A stretch of DNA of 64,000 nucleotides from positions 9,704,001 to 9,768,000 of the forward strand of contig NZ_CP107942.1 in assembly GCF_036053395.1 (NCBI RefSeq), written 5' to 3'. This DNA is from Actinoplanes sp. NBC_00393 (GTDB lineage Bacteria; Actinomycetota; Actinomycetes; Mycobacteriales; Micromonosporaceae). The position numbers and the translations under genes are program-made. A model generated the notes under the pieces. That model saw only the letters and a list, made by a program, of their open reading frames with translations, was not told the origin of the DNA and did no database searches. Positions 26,212-32,950 of the stretch are shown here, in pieces (the first letter of the stretch is position 1; every line of letters begins with the position of its first letter).

Positions 26212-26853
26212 GTGTTGGCTGACCAGTACTACCTGATCGCACACGAGGACCGCACCGGTCGGTCCCGGCTACATCCCCGTGCAACCGGCCTGGGCCTGGC
26301 CGCAGCATTATTGGCCGAACTCGTCCTGGAAGGCCGTATAGGTGTTACCGACGGCGACATTTTCGTTCTTGATCGGCATCCGACGAGAGATGCGCTGGAA
26401 CACGACATTCTTGATCTTCTGATCGCTCAGCCGCAGCACCGCGACGTGCGTACCTGGCTTGCTTTTCTTTCCCAGGATGCTGCCCTGCGGGTGGGCGAGC
26501 GACTGATGCGGCTCGGCGCGGTCGAGCCGGTGACCCGCCGCCGGATGCTGGGCGCCTCACACACCCTCTACATGCCGAACAGCGCGCAGCAGCGCAATGC
26601 TGCCGCCTGGGCCTCCACTCGCCTCGCCAACCTGCTGATCCGTGGCATGGAGCTGAGCGTCACCGATCGGGTGCTGGTCAGCCTGGTCTCCGCAACCGGC
26701 CTCACCCGCCACGTGCTGTACGGCTTCGAGATGTATCCGCAGGCGTTCCAGTACGTGCCGAACGCTGCGGCCTCGCTGCCGAGCGATCTCCGGGAGCTGG
26801 TCGACTACACCGAAGCCTCGATCGGTTCGGTGCTGACCGCTGGCCGCCGATGA
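26212..26853 (+). CDS. GPP34-family (Golgi phosphoprotein 3-like) protein
   Basis: The 213-residue product matches the bacterial GPP34 domain, an all-helical fold related to eukaryotic GOLPH3 that binds phosphoinositide lipid. The visible markers are an aliphatic head GLGLAAALLAELVLEGRIGV, the segment GDIFVLDRHPTRDALEHDIL and a C-terminal LVSLVSATGLTRHVL. The bacterial role is unknown. GTG at 26212 is chosen; TTG at 26215 follows directly. Its TGA overlaps the ATG of the permease by 4 bp, so it is translationally coupled to an amino-acid permease and may help its membrane placement (inference). Confidence 0.85.
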   Translation: MLADQYYLIAHEDRTGRSRLHPRATGLGLAAALLAELVLEGRIGVTDGDIFVLDRHPTRDALEHDILDLLIAQPQHRDVRTWLAFLSQDAALRVGERLMRLGAVEPVTRRRMLGASHTLYMPNSAQQRNAAAWASTRLANLLIRGMELSVTDRVLVSLVSATGLTRHVLYGFEMYPQAFQYVPNAAASLPSDLRELVDYTEASIGSVLTAGRR

Positions 26854-28454
26854 CCTCCGTCGGGCGCCACCACCTCCACCAGCACAACATGGATCAATGG
26901 GCCGGGCGGCTCCTGCTGGACCGTAAGGGGCCCTCCGAGCCGGACATCGTCACGCGCGCGCTGGCCAGCAACCGGATGGGTGTCCCGTCCGTCGTGTTCT
27001 TCGGCGTTGCGGGCGCCGCGCCACTCACTGTGATCATCGGCTCCATCTCGGCCATCTACGCCATTCAGGGCAGCACGGCGGTCCCGATCGCCTATCTGGT
27101 GGTGGCCGGCATTCTGTCGCTGTTCACCGTGGGCTTCGTCGCGATGAGCCGGCACATCGTCAACTCCGGCGCGTTCTACTCGTACATCAGCCATGGGCTG
27201 GGCCGGGTCGTCGGCGTCGGGGCGGCGTTCGTGGCGCTTCCCGCGTACTCGCTCATGCAGATCGGTCTCTTCGGCCTGTTCGGAGTGGCTGCCTCCGGCA
27301 TTCTCGCCGAGCTGGGCCTGCAGGCCTCCTGGTATGTGTGCGCCCTGGTGGCCTGGGCGTTGGTGACCGTGCTGGGGGTGCTGTGGGTCGACCTGAGCGG
27401 CCGGGTGCTCGCCGTGCTCCTGGTCGCCGAGATCAGCATCGTCCTGATCTACGACTTCGTCATGGTGTCCAACCCGGCGGGAGGCGAGATCAGCTTCGCC
27501 ACGCTGTCGCCGGCGCCGCTGCTGACGCCGGTCGTCGGCACACTCCTGGTGCTTGCCATCGCAGGCTTCGTGGGCTTCGAGGCCACTGTCGTGCTGTCCG
27601 AGGAGGCTCGCGACCCGAAGCGGACGATCGCCCGCGCGACCCACCTCGCGGTGCTGCTCGCCGGCCTGCTGTGCGGCCTCTCCGCCTGGGCGATGTCGGT
27701 GACCACCGGCCCGGACCAGATCCTCGGGGTCGCCGCCGAGCACCAGACCGATCTGGTCTTCACCCTGGTCGGGCCGCATCTGCCGGCCGCGCTCGTAGAC
27801 ATCGGGTACGTCCTGTTCATGACCAGTGTCTTCGCGGCGTTGCTCGCGTTCCATGCCGCGGTGGCGCGCTACCAGTTCGCGCTCGGCCGGGAGGGCGTGC
27901 TGCCGTCCGCCTGGGGTTACACGCATCCGCGAACCGGTGCGCCGCTGGTCGGCTCGATCACCCAGAGCGTGCTCGCCCTGATCGTCATCAGCGCCTACGC
28001 TGCGGCCGGCGCCGAACCGCTGCTCTACCTCTTCGCCTGGCTGACCACGATCGGCGGTCTCGGCGTGCTGATCCTGATGTGGTCGGCTTCGGCCGCGGTG
28101 ATCGCGTTCTTCCAGCGACATCGCCGCGGAGAGAACGTCTGGCGTGCCTATGTCGCGCCGTTCCTGGCCTTCCTGCTGCTCTCCATCGTGCTGGCGGCGA
28201 CGATCATCGGCTTCGGTGAGTTGCTGCAGGTGTCCAGTGATTCGGTCTTCCAATGGCTGATCCCGGTGGCCTACCTGGGCGTGGCCGCGATCGGCTTCAT
28301 CTGGGCCCTGATCATGCGGGCGGTCCGGCCCGACCTGTACGCGGCGATCGGTCGTGGTGCCGACGTCCGGGTGATCGCACCGGCCGACACCGACTTCCCG
28401 GACGTGCTACCACCTCCGGCCGCGCCGGTGGGATCCCGCGGCCACCACTACTGA
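26850..28454 (+). CDS. APC-superfamily amino-acid permease
   Basis: This 534-residue inner-membrane secondary transporter has about 12 helices. The first helix GVPSVVFFGVAGAAPLTVII and the later GFVGFEATVVLSEEARDPKR are typical for the amino acid-polyamine-organocation family. The start ATG overlaps the GPP34 stop and has no strong ribosome site, consistent with coupling; ATG at 26889 is an alternative. A GNAT gene follows 23 bp later. The substrate cannot be told from sequence. Confidence 0.9.
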   Translation: MTSVGRHHLHQHNMDQWAGRLLLDRKGPSEPDIVTRALASNRMGVPSVVFFGVAGAAPLTVIIGSISAIYAIQGSTAVPIAYLVVAGILSLFTVGFVAMSRHIVNSGAFYSYISHGLGRVVGVGAAFVALPAYSLMQIGLFGLFGVAASGILAELGLQASWYVCALVAWALVTVLGVLWVDLSGRVLAVLLVAEISIVLIYDFVMVSNPAGGEISFATLSPAPLLTPVVGTLLVLAIAGFVGFEATVVLSEEARDPKRTIARATHLAVLLAGLLCGLSAWAMSVTTGPDQILGVAAEHQTDLVFTLVGPHLPAALVDIGYVLFMTSVFAALLAFHAAVARYQFALGREGVLPSAWGYTHPRTGAPLVGSITQSVLALIVISAYAAAGAEPLLYLFAWLTTIGGLGVLILMWSASAAVIAFFQRHRRGENVWRAYVAPFLAFLLLSIVLAATIIGFGELLQVSSDSVFQWLIPVAYLGVAAIGFIWALIMRAVRPDLYAAIGRGADVRVIAPADTDFPDVLPPPAAPVGSRGHHY

Positions 28455-28477
28455 AGTCTTGACCGAGAGAGGAAACG

Positions 28478-29092
28478 ATGACGTACGCCATCCAGGAACT
28501 GGTCATCCGGGATGTCAGCCCGGTCGACACTGACGAGATCACCGATCTCGTCGCCGAGGCGATGCGCGATGGTCCGGTCGCCCGGTGGCTGCATGCCGAT
28601 CCTGACGTACGCCGCCGGGAAGCGCCCCACTACTTCGCGATCTTCGTCGATCACGCCACCCGGTACGGCGAGGTCTACGCCACTGCCGACGGGGAGAGCG
28701 GCCGGCTGACCGGTGTGGCCCTGTGGTTCCCGCTGACCTCGCTGATTCCGCCGCCGGTCGATTATGAGCGCCGGCTGAAGGAGGCGGCCGGGGATGCCTT
28801 CGACCGGGCCTGTCAGTTGGACGCCGCGATCGAAGAGCGCCACCCGTTCGAACCGCACCACTACTTGGCGTTCCTTGCCGTGCGTCCGGACAGTCAGAAC
28901 CGCGGCATCGGAAGCGCCTTGCTCGATCGTCATCACGCCCGGCTCGACCACGCCGGGATCCCGGCCTATCTGGAGGCCAACGATCCCCGGAACCGTGACC
29001 TCTACCTGCGGCACGGTTATCAGATCCGCTCCGTGATCGAGCTACCCGACGGGCCTCCGCTCTGGACGATGTGGAGGTCGCCTATGGCATGA
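28478..29092 (+). CDS. GNAT-family N-acetyltransferase
   Basis: This 204-residue cytosolic enzyme has the acetyl-CoA loop as LAFLAVRPDSQNRGIGSALL (motif A, about 129-148) and motif B near YLEANDPRNRDLYLRHGY. GAGAGGA lies 6 nt before the ATG. It is the third gene of the GPP34-permease operon, so its substrate may be the transported amino acid or amine, but this is only an inference from position. Confidence 0.88.
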   Translation: MTYAIQELVIRDVSPVDTDEITDLVAEAMRDGPVARWLHADPDVRRREAPHYFAIFVDHATRYGEVYATADGESGRLTGVALWFPLTSLIPPPVDYERRLKEAAGDAFDRACQLDAAIEERHPFEPHHYLAFLAVRPDSQNRGIGSALLDRHHARLDHAGIPAYLEANDPRNRDLYLRHGYQIRSVIELPDGPPLWTMWRSPMA

Positions 29093-29110
29093 CAGAACGC
29101 ATCATCCCGT

Positions 29111-29665
29111 CTACGCGGCGGAGGGGAACTCGTACAGCCAGAACGACTGCTGGTCGATGCGGTTGAATCGCATGTTGTTGTTGCACAGCCGGCCGACCAT
29201 GAGCCGGAAGATGCGGGACATGTGTCGCACCTCGTCGTTGTAGGTGCAGATGTCCAGACCGACCAGGCCGTTCTGGGTGGCCGCCACCAGGTACATCTGC
29301 TCGACCATTTGCGCGAACGCCTCCCGGCCCTGGGCATGGGGGTTGACCGCGACGAACACGATGTACCAGATTCTCTTGGCTGCGTAGTGATCGGGCCAGC
29401 GCCGCTCGAAATACTGCGGGGCGATCAACGGGATGGCGTCGAGGTCGTTGGTGTAGCAGGAGATCCCGGAGAGGGTGCCGTCCTCTTCCAAGGCGAGGTA
29501 CTTGTCGATCCGGGGATCCTGCATGACCTCGTCGAACTCGGACCGGTACATGAGGTGCCGTTGGGCGGCGAGCGTGTTCAATTCCTCGAACGCGTCCTGG
29601 TACAGCTTCCAGGCGGCCTCCTGCAGTTGTCCGTCGGTGATCCGGTCGATGACTTTGACGAGCAT
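29111..29665 (-). CDS. GNAT-fold-like protein of unknown function
   Basis: The 184-residue product has a GNAT-like strand/helix order (LYQDAFEELNTLAAQRHLMY, then KRIWYIVFVAVNPHAQGREA) but no clear RxxGxG/A acetyl-CoA loop. ATG at 29665 is chosen for GGGGAGG six to seven bases upstream; an ATG at 29707 would add 14 residues. It converges on the GNAT gene with an 18-bp gap. The function is not recognised. Confidence 0.65.
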   Translation of the reverse strand: MLVKVIDRITDGQLQEAAWKLYQDAFEELNTLAAQRHLMYRSEFDEVMQDPRIDKYLALEEDGTLSGISCYTNDLDAIPLIAPQYFERRWPDHYAAKRIWYIVFVAVNPHAQGREAFAQMVEQMYLVAATQNGLVGLDICTYNDEVRHMSRIFRLMVGRLCNNNMRFNRIDQQSFWLYEFPSAA

Positions 29666-29818
29666 GGCTGCCCTCCCCGCGGGCCCCGTGCGGAGCTGCC
29701 GCTTCATCGCACTGATGTAGATCGATGACAGGTGACCATCACTGTACGAAGCGCAATAGCTCCGCGACAATGCGTGTTCGCGAATTCAATGTGCCAATTC
29801 CAGTTAGGAGGGATGCTG

Positions 29819-29902
29819 TTGGGCAAAACTTTCATGCAACTTGCAAAGTTGCAGGTAGAAGCTGGATCGCACCCGCTGGTGCCGCCGCTGGTAATACGTT
29901 GA
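29819..29902 (+). CDS. Possible 27-residue peptide
   Basis: A TTG start lies 6 nt after an excellent ribosome site (TTAGGAGGG, 29804-29812). The peptide starts MGKTFMQLAKLQVEAG and ends VPPLVIR before TGA. An ATG at 29813 is in frame but touches the ribosome site. Nothing similar is recognised. The case rests only on the ribosome site. Confidence 0.3.
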   Translation: MGKTFMQLAKLQVEAGSHPLVPPLVIR

Positions 29903-30133
29903 GACGGGCCGGGAATCGGTTTCAGAAAGAGTGCAGTATCCCGTGGATCAGCCTTTTTGTGGAATGCACCGAGTACTGGCCTCCGTGTGATGAGCACGGT
30001 GCGCTCGGCCGGGACGGCACACCCTTCGACGACGTGGCGGGTCGTGATGCCGGTCAGACGGTTGCGGGTCATCCCGGCGGGTAGCACATCCCCCTCTCGC
30101 CCGGGATGGCCCGCTCCCATGCGCATCGATCGA

Positions 30134-30161
30134 TTGACATAGTTTGGCCTCCAAACATAAT
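30134..30161 (+). promoter_or_regulatory. Sigma-70 type promoter of the GH5 gene
   Basis: TTGACA (30134-30139), 16 bp, CATAAT (30156-30161): the closest match to consensus in the window. Transcription would start near 30168. Confidence 0.75.
30142..30156. promoter_or_regulatory. Palindrome GTTTGG-CCT-CCAAAC in the promoter spacer
   Basis: Perfect 6-bp arms exactly between -35 and -10. The half-site TAGTTTGG is also part of the box before the sugar-binding protein gene, so the ROK repressor is a candidate ligand. Confidence 0.5.
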
Positions 30162-30176
30162 CTGCCGAGATCAGAG

Positions 30177-30190
30177 CGGGAGCGCTCCCA
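30177..30190. promoter_or_regulatory. CebR-like operator CGGGAGCGCTCCCA
   Basis: Matches the known CebR box TGGGAGCGCTCCCA of streptomycete cellulase and cellobiose genes at 13 of 14 positions, and lies just after the predicted transcription start of the GH5 gene. A CebR-type LacI repressor is not in the window. Confidence 0.75.
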
Positions 30191-30232
30191 AGCTCCGTAC
30201 TCCCGCATCCGCGCGTCCTCATCAGGAGCGTC

Positions 30233-31987
30233 ATGTCGCGTCTACTCGGCACGCGAGGCGTCGGCCTCGTCCTCGCCCTGCTCACCGGCTTGGGCCTCAC
30301 CGCAGCCGGCGGAATCCCAGCCTCAGCTGCACCGGAAGCCGCGCGGCCGGCCACAGCGGCGCGGGAAGCCGCGGCCGCGGGGGAAGCCGCAGCCGCGCGG
30401 GAGATCACGCCCGCCCAGGCCGTCGCCGCCATGCAGCCCGGCTGGAACCTGGGCAACACGTTCGACTCGACCGGGGCCGACGAGACGTCGTGGGGCAACC
30501 CGCGCGTCACCCCGGAACTGCTCGACGGCATCCGGGCACAGGGCTTCAAGAGCATCCGCATCCCGGTGACCTGGGGACAGCACCAGGGGCCGGCGCCCGA
30601 CTACGCCATCGACCCGGCGTACCTGGACCGGGTCAAGGAGGTGGTCGGCTGGGCTCTGGACGACGGCTTCTACGTGATGCTCAACATCCACCACGACTCG
30701 TGGCAGTGGATCAACAGCATGCCCAGCGACCACGACACCGTGCTGGCCCGCTACAACGCGATCTGGACGCAGGTCGCCGCGGCCTTCCGGGACGCGTCGC
30801 CGCGGCTGGTCCTGGAGAGCGTCAACGAGCCGCAGTTCAACGGCGGTGACCCGGCCGCGCTGCTCGCCGAGCTGAACACGTCCTTCCACCGGATCGTGCG
30901 CGGCAGCGGCGGCGGCAACACCAAGCGGCTGCTGGTCCTGCCGACGCTGCACACCTCGTCCGACCAGGTCCACCTGGACAATCTCAGCGCGGAGTTCGCC
31001 GCCCTGAACGACCCGAACCTGATCGCGACCGTGCACTTCTACGGGTACTGGCCGTTCAGCGTCAACGTGGCCGGCGGCTACCGGTTCGACGCGACCGCGC
31101 AACAGGATCTGCTCGACATGTTCACCCGGATCCACACGTCGTTCGTCGCCAAGGGCATCCCGGTGGTGATCGGCGAATACGGCCTGCTCGGCTTCGACCG
31201 GCACACCGGCACCATCGAGCAGGGCGAGAAGCTCAAGTTCTTCGAGCTCTTCGGCGCCCAGGCCCGCGCCCGCAACGTCGCCACCATGCTGTGGGACAAC
31301 GGCCAGCACTTCGACCGCGTCGCCGGCGTCTGGCGCGACCCCGAACTGTTCGGCCAGATCCGCTCCAGCTGGCGGACCCGCTCCGGCACCGCCGCCAGCG
31401 ACCTGGTCTTCGTCCGCCGCTCCGCGCCGGTCACCGCGCAGACCATCACCCTGAACCTGAACGGCACCGGCTTCACCCACCTGCGGCTCGGCAACGCCAC
31501 GCTGCGGCGCGGCCCCGACTACACGGTCTCCGGCGACAAGCTCACGCTCACTGCCGGGTTGCTCACCCGACTGACCAAGACCCAGGGGTACGGCGTAAGC
31601 GCTTCACTCTCCCTCCGATTCTCCCGGGGCGTCCCGTGGCGGCTGGACGTCGTCAGTTACGACACTCCGGTGCTCTCCGCCGCGACCGGGACGACGGCGT
31701 CGTTCGCCGTGCCGACGGTCTTCAACGGTGACCGGCTCGCCACGATGACGGCCACCTACGCGGACGGCACCAACGCCGGACCGCACGGCTGGACTCCGTA
31801 CAAGGAGTTCGACCGGGCGTTCGCCCCCGACTACACCGCCGGCGCCATCAAGCTGACCCCGGACTTCTTCGCCGAGGTCACCGACAGCTCCCCGGTGACG
31901 TTGAAGTTCTACTTCTGGAGCGGCGAGATCCTGACCTACCAGGTCACCCGCTCCGGCAGCGAGGTGACCGGCACGCCGGCCGCCTGA
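30233..31987 (+). CDS. Secreted GH5 endo-glucanase/xyloglucanase with CBM_X2 tail
   Basis: The 584-residue exported protein has a signal peptide (to about 33), an Ala-rich linker, and a GH5 catalytic barrel (about 60-385) opening with PGWNLGNTFDSTGADETSWG. The acid/base is E199 in VNEPQF and the nucleophile E315 in GEYG. The C-terminal part (about 390-480) resembles the CBM_X2 cellulose-binding module, with a beta-sandwich after it (to 584). The wording of the motifs is like subfamily GH5_4, which contains xyloglucanases; the assignment is a judgement. It is controlled by a good promoter with CebR-like and GTTTGG boxes. Confidence 0.9.
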   Translation: MSRLLGTRGVGLVLALLTGLGLTAAGGIPASAAPEAARPATAAREAAAAGEAAAAREITPAQAVAAMQPGWNLGNTFDSTGADETSWGNPRVTPELLDGIRAQGFKSIRIPVTWGQHQGPAPDYAIDPAYLDRVKEVVGWALDDGFYVMLNIHHDSWQWINSMPSDHDTVLARYNAIWTQVAAAFRDASPRLVLESVNEPQFNGGDPAALLAELNTSFHRIVRGSGGGNTKRLLVLPTLHTSSDQVHLDNLSAEFAALNDPNLIATVHFYGYWPFSVNVAGGYRFDATAQQDLLDMFTRIHTSFVAKGIPVVIGEYGLLGFDRHTGTIEQGEKLKFFELFGAQARARNVATMLWDNGQHFDRVAGVWRDPELFGQIRSSWRTRSGTAASDLVFVRRSAPVTAQTITLNLNGTGFTHLRLGNATLRRGPDYTVSGDKLTLTAGLLTRLTKTQGYGVSASLSLRFSRGVPWRLDVVSYDTPVLSAATGTTASFAVPTVFNGDRLATMTATYADGTNAGPHGWTPYKEFDRAFAPDYTAGAIKLTPDFFAEVTDSSPVTLKFYFWSGEILTYQVTRSGSEVTGTPAA

Positions 31988-31999
31988 CCATCCGGCTCC

Positions 32000-32032
32000 G
32001 CTGCCGGTGGCACCGAAACAGCCACCGGCAGC
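32000..32032 (+). terminator. Terminator of the GH5 gene
   Basis: A perfect 12-bp stem (32000-32011 with 32021-32032) and 9-nt loop begin 13 bp after the stop. Confidence 0.8.
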
Positions 32033-32235
32033 CCAGCCCAGCCCGAGCCCGGCCCAGCCCGAGCCCGGCCCAGCCCGAGCCCGGCCCAGCCCGAGCCCGG
32101 CCCAGCCCGAGCTTGAGCCGAAGCCCGGCCCAGCCCAGCCCAGCCCAGCCCAGCCCGAGCTTGAGCCGAAGCCCAGCCCAGCTTGAGCCGAAGCCCGGCC
32201 CAGCCCAGCTTGAGCCGAAGGAAGCCCAGCCCAAG
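32033..32235. repeat. C-rich tandem repeats (G-quadruplex-like on minus strand)
   Basis: About five copies of a 15-bp unit (cccgagcccggccca) are followed by four copies of a related unit containing agcttgagccgaag. On the minus strand the GGG tracts are spaced 2-3 nt, matching a G-quadruplex pattern many times over. It lies between the GH5 terminator and the converging LysE-type gene. Confidence 0.85.
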
Positions 32236-32250
32236 CCGGCCAGGACCGGC

Positions 32251-32886
32251 TCAGGGCGCTGTGGAGGCGGCCAGGCGGATGCCGAGGCCAACCATCACGG
32301 CGCCCGTCAAGGCGTCGAGAGAGCGCCGTACAGCCGGCCGGGCCAGGACGCGGCGCAGGGCGGCGACGAGGTTGGCCACCGTGAAGAACCAGGCGACGGT
32401 GACGGCCACCGCGACCAGCGACAGCAGCAGCACGTCGGCGGTGGCCCCGTCGACCGGGACGAACTGTGGCAGCACGGCGATGAAGAAGACGCCGGCCTTG
32501 GGGTTGAGCACGTTGCACAGCAGCCCGTCGCGGAACGACACCCAGGCGCGGGCCGAGGTCTGTGGTCGGTCCTCCTGATCGAGCGGGCCACCACCGCGCT
32601 TCGCCGCGAGCAGGGCGCTGACGCCCAGCCAGAGCAGGTAGGCCGCGCCGGCCATCTTGACGACCGTGAAGGCCACCGCGGAAGCGGTCAGCAGCGCGGC
32701 CACCCCCATCGCCGCGGCGACCGACCACACGAACACGCCCACGGCGATCCCGAGGCCCGCGACCATCCCGTGCACCCGGCCGGCCACCACCGACCGCCGC
32801 ACCACGACCGCGAAATCCGGCCCGGGTGATGCCGCGGCCAGCGCGATCACCCCCGCGAACGCCACCGTCTGCCCGACCGTCGTCAT
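32251..32886 (-). CDS. LysE-family amino-acid exporter
   Basis: This 211-residue membrane protein has about six helices and the family's opening pattern AASPGPDFAVVVRRS, plus GLLCNVLNPKAGVFFIAVLP with the conserved NPK. Such RhtB/LysE carriers export amino acids or their analogues. GGAGG lies 4 nt before the ATG. It is not linked to the polysaccharide genes in any evident way. Confidence 0.9.
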   Translation of the reverse strand: MTTVGQTVAFAGVIALAAASPGPDFAVVVRRSVVAGRVHGMVAGLGIAVGVFVWSVAAAMGVAALLTASAVAFTVVKMAGAAYLLWLGVSALLAAKRGGGPLDQEDRPQTSARAWVSFRDGLLCNVLNPKAGVFFIAVLPQFVPVDGATADVLLLSLVAVAVTVAWFFTVANLVAALRRVLARPAVRRSLDALTGAVMVGLGIRLAASTAP

Positions 32887-32950
32887 ATCGCCTCCTCAGG
32901 TCCGCAGCCACTGTGCCACGCCCCTCCGACACTTTCGGAGCCGCGGACCG

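Larger units (their letters stand above)
29666..30232. other. Long AT-rich gap before the GH5 gene
   Basis: This 567-bp stretch is lower in GC than its surroundings. It contains a possible 27-residue peptide frame (29819-29902) and the inverted repeat TGCAACTT-gca-AAGTTGCA (29835-29853). The clear regulatory region of the GH5 gene starts at 30134. No longer gene is supported; longer open frames have atypical composition. Confidence 0.6.

Noticed and set aside
29725..30084. An open frame of about 119 codons in the AT-rich gap before GH5
   Set aside because: There is no ribosome site, composition is unlike neighbouring genes and it runs into the GH5 regulatory region.
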